20,104 nucleotides of DNA. Origin: JARFPW01 sp035464655 (GTDB taxonomy: Bacteria; Gemmatimonadota; Gemmatimonadetes; Palauibacterales; Palauibacteraceae). The notes under the pieces were generated by a model. The model ran no database searches, had not been told where the DNA came from, and was given only the letters and a program-made list of their open reading frames with translations. A program made the translations under genes and the position numbers. Shown piece by piece: positions 6,736 to 14,590 of this stretch. The number at the start of each line of letters is the position of its first letter. The first letter of the stretch is position 1. Where the stretch lies: positions 1 through 20,104 of the forward strand of contig DATHRZ010000007.1 in the NCBI GenBank assembly GCA_035464655.1, in the 5' to 3' direction.

Positions 6736-8093
6736 CGGAGCTCCGACGCCCGAATCTCCCGCGTCCACACGGTGCCGCCGTCGGTGGCGCGCACGGTGAT
6801 CGTCAGCACCCGGTCTTCGCGCGGCCCCGAGAAATCGAGCACTGCGAAATTCCGGTCGGCGTACAGCGAGCCGGGCACGAGCAGGTGGTTGTCGTTGGTC
6901 GCCTCGTCGGTGTCCGTCGGGCCGGCCGTGAGCGGCGAGATCGTCAGGTCGTACAGCGAATAAGTACCCGGCCGCGACATCTGCGACAGCACGGTGTGAT
7001 GCACGTCGCCGGTCAGGAACATCACGCCGCCGATGTCGTTCTCGCGCAACGCGGCGAGCAGCCGGCCACGCTCTTCCGGGAAGGTGGCGAAGTTCTCCCA
7101 CCGGGCCACCGGATTGAGGACCTGGCTTCCTGACACGACGAACTTGAACGTGGCCTGGCTCGAGATCAGCGCGTCGACCAACCACTCGAGCTGCGGCCCG
7201 AGCATCACGCGATCACCCACCTTCTCTTCCGGCGAGCGGAACCAGCGGTCGTCGACCAGGAAGAACTCCGCGTCGCCCCACTGGAAGCTCGTCGCGATGC
7301 CGCCGAACTCAGGAGTGCCGGACGACGGGTTGGCCCAGAACAGGTCGAACACGTCTTTCGTCACCGCCTTCTCGCGCCAGGTCCAATCGGAGTTGTTGGG
7401 CCCGTAGTCGTGATCGTCCCAGGTGGCGTAGTGGTGCGTCGAGCCGAGCAGCGGCTGGAGCTCCGGGAGCGAACGGGTGTGCGTGTAGCGATACAAAATG
7501 CCGGAGCGCGAGTACCAGTCCGCTTCGCGCAGGTACACGTTGTCGCCCATCCAGATCATCGCGTCGGGCTGCGTGTTCGCCATCGCCTCGAGAATCTCGA
7601 ACCCGTCCCCGTAGGGCGTGCCCGGGCGATCGTAGGGCGGATCGTTGACGTAGAAGCAGCTTCCGATCACGAAGCGGAAGTCCGGCGGATCGGTCCGCCA
7701 GTGCCAGAGCTCCTGGGTCTGGAACTCGAGCGGCCAGTCGACGCTGACCGGGCGTCCGTCGACGAGAACCTCGTAGCCGTAGCGGCGGCCGGGTTCCAGC
7801 AGAGCGACGGGGACTTCGACGGCGAAGGCGTCGTCCGGCCCGGTTCGCACCTCGGCGGTCTCGCGGCGTTCCCGCGGACGTTCGACGTCCCAGTAAGCGA
7901 ACTTCACGGTGGCGGGACCGCTCGTCTGCGCCCACAGGGAAACCTCACGCATTTCCGAGTAGCCGACCATCGGACCGGCCTGCAACGCGTTCGCGCGCGG
8001 CACAGGGGTGGACTGGCCGAGAAGAGGCGCCGAGGGGACCAGCACGACGGCGGCGACCGCGAGCAGGGCGACCCGATGGGGTTTCGAGCACAT
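6732..8093 (-). CDS. Exported PhoD-like alkaline phosphatase/phosphodiesterase
   Basis: A 453-residue protein. Residues 1-27 are a signal peptide (MCSKPHRVALLAVAAVVLVP, ending LLGQ); it lacks the twin-arginine motif usual in Bacillus-type PhoD, so export is probably by Sec. Residues about 35-130 form the N-terminal beta-sandwich seen in this family. The catalytic domain has GSCFYVN (144-150), MGDNVYL (182-188), WDDHDYGPNNSD (225-236), VDDRW (280-284) and LTGDVHHT (360-367), the metal-binding residues of the PhoD/metallophosphatase family. The expected role is release of phosphate from phosphoesters in the periplasm. Two other ATGs lie in frame at 8102 and 8108. I chose 8093 because GGAG stands 9 bases upstream and MCSKPHR gives a clean signal peptide. 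Confidence 0.9.
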   Translation of the reverse strand: MCSKPHRVALLAVAAVVLVPSAPLLGQSTPVPRANALQAGPMVGYSEMREVSLWAQTSGPATVKFAYWDVERPRERRETAEVRTGPDDAFAVEVPVALLEPGRRYGYEVLVDGRPVSVDWPLEFQTQELWHWRTDPPDFRFVIGSCFYVNDPPYDRPGTPYGDGFEILEAMANTQPDAMIWMGDNVYLREADWYSRSGILYRYTHTRSLPELQPLLGSTHHYATWDDHDYGPNNSDWTWREKAVTKDVFDLFWANPSSGTPEFGGIATSFQWGDAEFFLVDDRWFRSPEEKVGDRVMLGPQLEWLVDALISSQATFKFVVSGSQVLNPVARWENFATFPEERGRLLAALRENDIGGVMFLTGDVHHTVLSQMSRPGTYSLYDLTISPLTAGPTDTDEATNDNHLLVPGSLYADRNFAVLDFSGPREDRVLTITVRATDGGTVWTREIRASELR

Positions 8094-8260
8094 GTCTTGC
8101 ATCTCCATGGCGGTGGCGTCGATCACGTCCGTCTCGTCGTGGCCCAAGCTAGGCCCGCGGTCCTGTCGTCGCACCGCCGTTGGGCGGTCACGCCTCGGCT
8201 GGGCAGCGGCATCCGCGCCCGATATGTTCCGGCGGCGAACCACTCTCGCAGGAGCCTTCG
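8094..8260. promoter_or_regulatory. Divergent intergenic region, phosphatase and nucleotidyltransferase genes
   Basis: Promoters for both genes are expected here, but I cannot identify a convincing -35/-10 pair or a Pho box (no CTGTCAT-like repeats). A small hairpin, ACCGCC-GTTG-GGCGGT (8173-8188), lies mid-gap. An AGGAG ribosome site (8250-8254) precedes the nucleotidyltransferase ATG. Confidence 0.35.
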
Positions 8261-9136
8261 ATGCAAGAACCGACTCTCGTTCTGCTGGCCGCCGGGTTGT
8301 CGAAGCGGTTCGGCCGGTCGAAGCAGGAGACCCCCGTCGGCCCCGACGGTGAAGTTCTACACGACTACAACATCTACGATGCCCTGAGCAGCGGTTTCGG
8401 GCGGATCGCGTTCGTGGTGCGCTCCGACAACGAGGCGGCCATTCGCGACGCCTTCGAGGCCCGGTTCGGCTACTCGGTCCCGACCTCCTACGTACGGCAG
8501 ATGCGCCCCCTCGGCACCGGCCATGCCGTCGCCGGCATCCGGGGCGTGGTCGAGGGACCGTTCGCCGTGTGCAACACCGACGACCTCTACGGACGCGAGG
8601 CCTTCGGCGCCGTGCTCGAGCGGTTGCGCGACACGCGGGCGGGCATGCCGATTCAGGGTTGTGCGGTCGGGTATCGCCTCGACGCCACACTGTCGGAGCA
8701 CGGAGGGGTAGCGCGGGCCGTGTGTCGGGTCGACGAGGCGGGTCGCTTCGTCGGAATCGACGAAATTCTCGACATTCAGCGGGATGGCGGCGGAGCGCTG
8801 GTCGGCCGGACGCCCGAAGGTGAGCCCGTTGCGCTCACGGGCGAGGAGCGCGTGTCGATGAACCTGTGGGGCTTCGGGCCCGGGATGGCGGAGGCCCTGA
8901 TGCAACAGTACGAGAAGTGGACGTACGAGGGGGCGCGCGAGGAGTACCGCCTGAGTAGCGCCGTCGATCACATGGTGAAGGAAGACCTGATGGAGATCGA
9001 CGTGCTCCCCGGGCCCGACGAGGCATGGATGGGCATGACGCACGCCGCCGACATCCACGTCCTGCGCGAGGTTCTCGAGAAGGCGGTGGAGTCCGGGCGC
9101 TACCCCACGTCGCTCAGGGCCGCCTTCCGCGGGTAG
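8261..9136 (+). CDS. Sugar-phosphate nucleotidyltransferase family protein
   Basis: A 291-residue protein of the GT-A/Rossmann nucleotidyltransferase fold. The N-terminal loop VLLAAGLSKRFGRSKQETPV (7-26) binds the nucleotide; GPDGEVLHDYNIYDALSSGF (27-46) matches a subfamily I know with 'PVGPNGE.I.DYS.YDA'. GTGHA (85-89) and CNTDDLYG (104-111, metal-binding Asp) complete the active site. It should transfer NMP from NTP to a sugar-1-phosphate or similar alcohol phosphate; base and sugar cannot be told. In other genomes this subfamily often sits near sugar or aminoglycoside-type kinases. Here a galactokinase-family gene lies on the opposite strand, one gene away. AGGAG is 6 bases before the ATG at 8261. 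Its stop lies 2 bases from the stop of the convergent ATP-grasp gene. Confidence 0.85.
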   Translation: MQEPTLVLLAAGLSKRFGRSKQETPVGPDGEVLHDYNIYDALSSGFGRIAFVVRSDNEAAIRDAFEARFGYSVPTSYVRQMRPLGTGHAVAGIRGVVEGPFAVCNTDDLYGREAFGAVLERLRDTRAGMPIQGCAVGYRLDATLSEHGGVARAVCRVDEAGRFVGIDEILDIQRDGGGALVGRTPEGEPVALTGEERVSMNLWGFGPGMAEALMQQYEKWTYEGAREEYRLSSAVDHMVKEDLMEIDVLPGPDEAWMGMTHAADIHVLREVLEKAVESGRYPTSLRAAFRG

Positions 9137-9138
9137 CC

Positions 9139-10629
9139 CTACGCCGCTCCGTGGCGGTGCACGCCCGGCCTCTCGGCTCGTTTTGCCCGCACGTAGTCGG
9201 ACACGTGATCGCCGTACCGATCGACGAAGTCTTGCAGGTAGTCGGTGCCGCGGATCGTGCCCCGGCACAGGGGCGATTCGCAGCGGCACTCGAAGGCGGG
9301 CATGCGCTCGTTGTGGCGCGTCGCGTAGTCGATCGAGATCTCCTCGCCGAGACGAATCGACCGACGTGCGACGAGGTTCAGCCCGTCGAGCCATGCGTTC
9401 GGATCGCAGGAATGGTCGACCGGTAGCCAGCGATCGGGGCTGCGGTCCCATACGACCCACGTCTCGTCGGTGAGTGGCCACGCGTGGGTGTCGAACCGTC
9501 GCCGATCGGCCGGGCTCCACGTCCGTTCGACGTGCGACAGGCTGACGACGCGATGCGGCGTCGCCTCGTGCCGGATGATCGTATCGCCCGCCCGGATGTC
9601 GACCGTGGCGTAGGTGCCATAGCCGTCGTGCGGCCGGGGGCGGACTTCCCAGTTTCGCTGCCGACGCCGATGGCGCGCGAACGCCGCCGCGACCACCAGC
9701 CGGGTGAATCCCTCGTGGCCGAGCGGGTCGTGCATCAGACACAGGTCGGCGCTGCCCGCATCTTCGGGCCGGAAGTAGAGGCCGCAGTTCGCGTTGATCT
9801 CGAGCATCCACGGGCGTCCCTCGGCGTCGACCCGCAGGTCGCACCGACCGTATCCCGCTCCGTGCATCGCCTTGAAGAACTCGCAGGCCGCCTCGCGCAG
9901 CCGGGCGTCCAGCCGCTCGTCGTCGACCGGGACGCTGGTCATCTCGCGATAGTCGACCCACTTGAGATCGGTGTGCTTGAAGGTCTCGCCCTCGGGAAAC
10001 ACGTAGCGCATCGGCGTGAGCGCGATCGGCCGCGCCGGATCGTCGGGATTTTCGACGACGAGCACAGTCGCCTCGATGCCTTCGATGAACTCTTCGACCA
10101 GGGCGCCGGCGTACTTCGCGATCATCCAGCGACCCCGGTCGAACAGCTCGAGCGGCGACTCGACGCGGGAGGCCCGCGTCAGGTCGATGCTCGAGTAGCT
10201 GCTCGGGTGCTTGACGATGAGCGGAAAGCGCAGCGTATTGGCGGCGCGCTCGAGATCACGGTCACTGCGCGCGACCAGGTAGCCGGGCGTGTCGATACCG
10301 CGCGCACGGCAGGCGCGCTTCATCGCTTCGCGAGACGGCTCGAAGAACTCCGACGTCGAACCGGTGAACGGTACGTTCAGCTTCTCGAGCGTCTGCACGA
10401 CCTCGACGCCGGGCGTGTCCCCCTCGTCCCACGCGCCGTCGCACAAATTGAAGAACAGGTCGAAGTGGCAGGCGGCGAGGGCATTGAGTTGAGGAACCGC
10501 CGTATGCTTTTCGAGGACGGCGAGCGTCCACTCGGCTTCGGGAAGAAACGGACGCGGATCACAGGGCCAATCGCCGTCCGGAAAATCGGGAGCGTCCAGG
10601 TCCTGGTCGGTCAACAGGCAGATGCGCAC
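9139..10629 (-). CDS. ATP-grasp ligase fused to a C-terminal SET methyltransferase domain
   Basis: A 496-residue two-domain protein. Residues 1-300 resemble D-Ala-D-Ala-ligase-type ATP-grasp enzymes: FDLFFNLCDGAWDEGDTPGV (56-75), VPFTGS (86-91), VKHP (139-142, Lys140), LVEEFIEG (177-184), GRCDLRVD (261-268) and WMLEINANCG (274-283, metal ligands Glu277/Asn279). These activate a carboxylate with ATP and join it to an amine. Residues about 325-470 are a SET domain: DGYGTYA (335-341), VDHSCDPN (404-411), LGEEISIDY (427-435, likely catalytic Tyr435) and a post-SET zinc cluster C448, C450, C455 together with C408. SET domains methylate lysine with S-adenosylmethionine. An ATG at 10677 would add 16 residues; I prefer GTG at 10629 (AGGGG 5 bases upstream, and VRICLLTDQD is a typical ligase start). 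The last 90 bases before it separate it from the kinase gene. Confidence 0.9.
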   Translation of the reverse strand: MRICLLTDQDLDAPDFPDGDWPCDPRPFLPEAEWTLAVLEKHTAVPQLNALAACHFDLFFNLCDGAWDEGDTPGVEVVQTLEKLNVPFTGSTSEFFEPSREAMKRACRARGIDTPGYLVARSDRDLERAANTLRFPLIVKHPSSYSSIDLTRASRVESPLELFDRGRWMIAKYAGALVEEFIEGIEATVLVVENPDDPARPIALTPMRYVFPEGETFKHTDLKWVDYREMTSVPVDDERLDARLREAACEFFKAMHGAGYGRCDLRVDAEGRPWMLEINANCGLYFRPEDAGSADLCLMHDPLGHEGFTRLVVAAAFARHRRRQRNWEVRPRPHDGYGTYATVDIRAGDTIIRHEATPHRVVSLSHVERTWSPADRRRFDTHAWPLTDETWVVWDRSPDRWLPVDHSCDPNAWLDGLNLVARRSIRLGEEISIDYATRHNERMPAFECRCESPLCRGTIRGTDYLQDFVDRYGDHVSDYVRAKRAERPGVHRHGAA

Positions 10630-10719
10630 GGCTGCCCCTCGCGTTGATCGGCTCGTGATAGGCTGATACCACATCATGATACGGATATCGAGATCGTGCC
10701 AGAGGTCGGGCGCGTCCGC

Positions 10720-11847
10720 TCAGCCGCGCACGACCGTCGCTCCCGACGCTGGCCGGACGGCGAACAGGTGGCTCCCGGTCGGCGACAGCCCCCGGGGTCC
10801 GTAGAACGCGGCATGCAGCCGCTCGATGAAACCGGCGATATCCAGGGCCGGAACGAGCGCCAGGACGCAGCCGCCGAGTCCGGCGCCAGTGAGCCTCGCG
10901 CCCACGGCGCCCGCCGTCGTCGATGCCCGCACGAGCGCGTCGAGCGCCGGGGTGCTCACTTCGAAAGCGTCCCGCAGGCTCTCGTGCGAGGCCAGCATGA
11001 GGCGCCCGAACGTGTCGACATCGTCGGAGCGGAGCGCGGCCACGGCGTGCCCCACGCGCTCCGCCTCGCTCACCACGTGGCGTAGACGGGGACGGAGCGC
11101 CGCCGGCACCTCCCGGCCCTCGCGGTCGAGCTCCAGGGCTCGCTCGACCTGCGCGCGGCGGGCGTTGTAGGTCTCGCGCGCCGCTCCCGATTTCTCTGCC
11201 GTGGCAAGGCTGTGGGCAACGACGAAGGCCCACGCCGGGGGCACCCGGATGTGCGCGACGCGCAGTGGGTCGAACCGGATGTGCATCGCATGGGCCTCGC
11301 GGCCGGCCAGGATCGCCGCCTGGTCCATTCCGCCTCCGCGCGCGCCTGCATACTGCTCGGCCCGGGCGAGCAGGGCGGCGAGCGTGAGCGGTTCGGGCGG
11401 CGGACCGGCACCGCGCCGGTCGCGCGATGCGGTGAGTGCGGCGAGCGCCGTCGCGACCACGAGCGCCGAGGACGAGCTCAGACCCGCGGCCGGCGGGAGG
11501 TCGGAATCGACCACGGCGTCGAAACCCGCCAGTCCGTACCCTGCTTCTACGAGTCCCTGCACCGCCGCCTTCGGGTAGTTGCCCCAGTCGCCGTTCGGAT
11601 AGGGCGGGATCGACGGCGCGATCGCGAACTCGCGCTCGCCGAATTCCTCGCGCTCATTGATCAGGCGTACGCGGCCGTCGGCTCGGAACCCGACGCGCAG
11701 AGCAATCCCCCGATCGATCGCCATCGGCAGCACCGGGAAACCCGCATAGTCGATGTGCTCGCCGATCAGGTTCACGCGCCCGGGGGCGTGGACGACCGCG
11801 TCGGGGGCGGTTCCGAACAGCTCACGGAACCGCCCCGGCGAGGTCAA
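10720..11847 (-). CDS. galK: Galactokinase-family GHMP kinase
   Basis: A 375-residue GHMP kinase with all family motifs: APGRVNLIGEHIDYAGFPVL (21-40), the galactokinase signature; DLPPAAGLSSSSALV (116-130), the ATP-binding loop; GGGMDQAA with catalytic Asp175; and GARLTGAGLGGC (316-327). It should phosphorylate C1 of galactose or a close relative. The motif GEHIDYxGxxVLPMA is, from memory, closer to eukaryotic GalNAc kinase (GALK2) and plant galactokinases than to E. coli GalK, so substrate is open. No galT, galE or transporter is nearby. The start is unusual: TTG at 11847, overlapping the upstream TGA (TTGA), with no clear ribosome site, which suggests translation by re-initiation after the PLD gene. 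Confidence 0.87.
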   Translation of the reverse strand: MTSPGRFRELFGTAPDAVVHAPGRVNLIGEHIDYAGFPVLPMAIDRGIALRVGFRADGRVRLINEREEFGEREFAIAPSIPPYPNGDWGNYPKAAVQGLVEAGYGLAGFDAVVDSDLPPAAGLSSSSALVVATALAALTASRDRRGAGPPPEPLTLAALLARAEQYAGARGGGMDQAAILAGREAHAMHIRFDPLRVAHIRVPPAWAFVVAHSLATAEKSGAARETYNARRAQVERALELDREGREVPAALRPRLRHVVSEAERVGHAVAALRSDDVDTFGRLMLASHESLRDAFEVSTPALDALVRASTTAGAVGARLTGAGLGGCVLALVPALDIAGFIERLHAAFYGPRGLSPTGSHLFAVRPASGATVVRG

Positions 11848-13124
11848 AGCTGTTCGCGCAGGAGCAGTGCCGCCCCAACATACAGTCGTTCCCAGATCGG
11901 CAGGCGTCGCAGCTCTTTGGCGGACAGGCGAGAGGAGCGCTGCAGGTCCGCCTCGAAGCTACGTGTGATCTGGTCGGCCAGGCCGGTTTCGTCGACGACG
12001 AGCAGCAGTTCGTCGTTCAATTTCATCGATCGGATATCGAAGTTCGCCGACCCGATCATCGACCACCGACCGTCGACGACCATCGTCTTGGCGTGCATCA
12101 TGGTCGGCTGATACTCCCACACCTCGACGCCCCCGTCGATCAGATCGTCGAAGGTCCCCAGGCTCGCCTTCCGAACGATCTCCTTGTCCATGTGCGGGCC
12201 CGGCACGAGGAGACGAACCCGGACGCCGCGAGCCGCCGTCGCGGCGATCGCCTCGACAAGGCTCTGGTCCGGCACGAAATAGGGAGTGGCGATGTCGACC
12301 GTCCGCTCCGCCCGCACGAGCAGAAGCCAGATCACGACACTGATGTCGGACGCGCTGCCGCGGGGTGACGTCACGAGCGGGGTCGCGAGGGCCGTGCCCC
12401 TCGCCTCGAGACTGTCTTCGGGGATCGCATCGACCATGACCTCGCCCGTAGCCCGGCGCCAGTTCTCGGCGAAAGCGGCATGCAGGTGACGAACCGCCGG
12501 GCCGCGGATACGGAAATGATCGTCGCGCCAGTGACCCGGATCCTCGGCGTCGCCCGTCCACTCTTCGGCGATTCCCACGCCGCCGGTGAACGCCACACGC
12601 CGATCGGCCACGAGGACCTTGCGATGCGTACGGTAGTTCAGGCGCTGCAACGTGTACCACTCGAGCGGATGATACCAGGCGATCTCACAGCCGGCCTCGT
12701 CCATCATCGTGGTCAGTTCGTCGGGCATCTTCGCGGCTCCGACGGCGTCCAGAAGCACCCGAACGCGCACGCCGCGACGGGACGCTTCGGCCAGGGCCTC
12801 GGCGAACTCGAGCGCAACATCGCCCGTCCAGTATACGAACGTGAGGAACTCGATCGTCTCTTCGGCTTCACGGATGGCGGCGAGCATCGGTGGAAAGATC
12901 TCGTCGCCGTTGACGTACAGATCGATCTCGTTGCGTCTGGCGACGGGTGAGCCCGTCTGGGCACCGATCACGCTCAGAACGTCGAAATCGGCATGCTCCC
13001 CGACGATCGTCGTCGGTACGCGATCTTCAGGGCCTGGTGCCAGCGCGACGTACAGCCAGACAATCAGCCCGGCCGCCCCCACCGCTGCCAGAAAATACAG
13101 GAGGTATTTCATCATCGAGTCCAT
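11844..13124 (-). CDS. Phospholipase D superfamily protein, cardiolipin-synthase-like
   Basis: A 426-residue protein with an N-terminal membrane anchor (about residues 6-29, YLLYFLAAVGAAGLIVWLYV). It carries two HKD catalytic motifs: HRKVLVAD at 167-174 with FTGGVGIAEEW, and HAKTMVVD at 344-351 with IGSANFDIRSMKLNDE. Flanking signatures such as TFVYWTGD (95-102) and ATPYFVPD (279-286) are typical of bacterial cardiolipin synthases, especially ClsB-like single-anchor forms. It should join or cleave phosphatidyl groups at the inner membrane. Three ATGs stand close together (13124, 13115, 13112) with no strong ribosome site; I take the first. The gene overlaps the kinase gene by 4 bases. Confidence 0.88.
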   Translation of the reverse strand: MDSMMKYLLYFLAAVGAAGLIVWLYVALAPGPEDRVPTTIVGEHADFDVLSVIGAQTGSPVARRNEIDLYVNGDEIFPPMLAAIREAEETIEFLTFVYWTGDVALEFAEALAEASRRGVRVRVLLDAVGAAKMPDELTTMMDEAGCEIAWYHPLEWYTLQRLNYRTHRKVLVADRRVAFTGGVGIAEEWTGDAEDPGHWRDDHFRIRGPAVRHLHAAFAENWRRATGEVMVDAIPEDSLEARGTALATPLVTSPRGSASDISVVIWLLLVRAERTVDIATPYFVPDQSLVEAIAATAARGVRVRLLVPGPHMDKEIVRKASLGTFDDLIDGGVEVWEYQPTMMHAKTMVVDGRWSMIGSANFDIRSMKLNDELLLVVDETGLADQITRSFEADLQRSSRLSAKELRRLPIWERLYVGAALLLREQL

Positions 13125-13202
13125 CGGCTCGTGGAATCCGGCGAGCGGTACGGTACGGCGCTCGCAGGTCGCTATGTTGAATCTGCATCACCGATCGACT
13201 GG

Positions 13203-13217
13203 CCGGGCAGTGCCCGG
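13203..13217. other. Short perfect hairpin between deaminase and PLD-like genes
   Basis: CCGGGC-AGT-GCCCGG lies in the 157-base gap, about 65 bases before the deaminase stop in coordinate terms, i.e. downstream of that gene on the minus strand. It could be a weak terminator that separates two transcription units, but no T-run follows. No promoter for the PLD gene stands out in the remaining gap. Confidence 0.3.
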
Positions 13218-13281
13218 ATACGCTGCTCGCCAGCCGCCCGGACCTCCTTCCGACTTCGTACATGGGCGGGTCGGAGCGCGC

Positions 13282-14562
13282 TCAGCCGCCCGTCACGCGC
13301 CGGGCCGCCTCCATCGCCCGGACCCGAACCTCGTCGAGGCCTTCGATCTCGCGGCCCTCCATGAGCACACGCCCGTCGCAGATCGTGGTGTGCACGCACT
13401 GGCCGTTCGCAGCGTACACGGCGTGGCTCGCCGGATCGTGCATCGGGGTGAGGGTGACCTCGGTGAGGTCGAGCAGGACGATGTCGGCCAGCGCTCCCAC
13501 CTCCAGGCGCCCGGCGTCCGTCCAGCCCATGCCGTCGGCGCCGCCGCGCGTCGCGATGTCGAGCGTCTCGACCGCCGGCATGCAGGTCGGGTCGCCCGAG
13601 GCGTGCTTGGCCATCAGCGAGGCGAACTTCATTTCCTCGAACATGTCGAGGTTCGTGTTCGAGGCCGTGCCGTCGGTCGCCAGCGCCACGTTCACGCCGG
13701 CCGCCTTCGCCCCGGGATAGTCGAACCAGCCGCGCACATCGCGGCCTTGCCCGCACGCGAGCTTCAGGTTGCTGACGGGATTGTGGACCACCGTGGCTTC
13801 GTAGCCGGCCAGCATCTCGAGCTCCTCGCGGTCGAGCCACACGCCGTGGGCGAGAGTCGTGGGCCGGGAGAGAATCCCGTGCCGCTCCAGGTGAAACGCC
13901 GGGCGCAGGCCATACTCCGCCACGCACTCCTCCACCTCGCGCAGCGTCTCGGACAGGTGGATCTGGATCGGCAGGTCGTGCTCCGTGGCGAGTTCCACGC
14001 ACCACTCGAGGTCGTCGGGCGTGACCGTGTACGGCGCGTGCGGCGACAGGGCGAGCCGGATCCGCTCCCCGAACTCACCGGCCTCGTACATCGCGATCAG
14101 CTCCCGCATCTCTCCCTTCAAGTCGCCCATGAATCCGCCGCTGATCAGCCCGGCCGACACGTTGGCCCGCATCCCCGCGTCCTGGATCGCCCGGACCGCG
14201 TTCGGGACCTTCCAGTACATGTCGTTCAGCAGCGTCGTGCCGGTGCGGATCATCTCGGCGCACGCGAGGCGGGTGCCCCAGTAGACGTCGTCGTCCGTGA
14301 GCTTCGCCTCGGCGGGCCAGATGCGCTCCTCGAGCCACGGGTGCAGCGGCATGTCGTCGCCGTAGCCGCGGAACAGGGTCATCGCGGCGTGCGTATGGGC
14401 GTTCACCAGGCCGGGCAGCGCGAGCCGCTCGGTCCCGTCGATCGTCCGTACGGCGTCGGCGTCCGGGCGCTCGGGCCCGAGGTGCGCGATACGGTTCCCC
14501 TCGATACCGAGGTTACCGCGGGTGCCGTCGGCGAAGGTGACGTCGTGTATCAACAGATCCAT
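13282..14562 (-). CDS. mtaD: 5-methylthioadenosine/S-adenosylhomocysteine deaminase (amidohydrolase family)
   Basis: A 426-residue amidohydrolase of normal family length. Metal and active-site motifs in order: PGLVNAHTHAAMTLFRG (50-66, His56 and His58), SPHAPYTV (173-180), QIHLSE (200-205, His202), LAHGVWL (237-243, His239), VHNPVSNLKLACG (259-271) and LATDGTASNTNLDMFEEMKF (294-313, Asp297). This set is that of the MtaD/SAH deaminase branch, which deaminates methylthioadenosine or S-adenosylhomocysteine to the inosine form. Close relatives act on other aminopurines or triazines, so substrate is probable, not proven. The ATG at 14562 has AAGGA about 9 bases upstream; the longer frame to 14664 reaches into the preceding gene. 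It lies 28 bases after the sialidase-fold gene, so they are probably co-transcribed. Confidence 0.9.
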   Translation of the reverse strand: MDLLIHDVTFADGTRGNLGIEGNRIAHLGPERPDADAVRTIDGTERLALPGLVNAHTHAAMTLFRGYGDDMPLHPWLEERIWPAEAKLTDDDVYWGTRLACAEMIRTGTTLLNDMYWKVPNAVRAIQDAGMRANVSAGLISGGFMGDLKGEMRELIAMYEAGEFGERIRLALSPHAPYTVTPDDLEWCVELATEHDLPIQIHLSETLREVEECVAEYGLRPAFHLERHGILSRPTTLAHGVWLDREELEMLAGYEATVVHNPVSNLKLACGQGRDVRGWFDYPGAKAAGVNVALATDGTASNTNLDMFEEMKFASLMAKHASGDPTCMPAVETLDIATRGGADGMGWTDAGRLEVGALADIVLLDLTEVTLTPMHDPASHAVYAANGQCVHTTICDGRVLMEGREIEGLDEVRVRAMEAARRVTGG

Positions 14563-14590
14563 GAGGTGCAGTCCTTGGAGTTCGGGATGT

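Noticed and set aside
5905..7185. Minus-strand open frame (426 codons) over the two hydrolase genes and the PhoD-like gene
   Set aside because: Covers parts of three motif-rich genes in other frames, and has no recognisable domain.
8357..9961. Minus-strand open frame (534 codons) over the nucleotidyltransferase and SET region
   Set aside because: It overlaps real genes on both strands and its residue make-up is that of a shadow; no start signal or family motif.
9484..10647. Plus-strand open frame (387 codons) opposite the ATP-grasp-SET gene
   Set aside because: Antisense shadow with no motif; the minus strand has two recognisable domains in one frame.
10630..10719. Possible sigma-54 promoter (TGGCAC on the minus strand) before the ATP-grasp-SET gene
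   Set aside because: The TGGCAC half is present but the TTGC half at the right spacing is not, so it is not supported.
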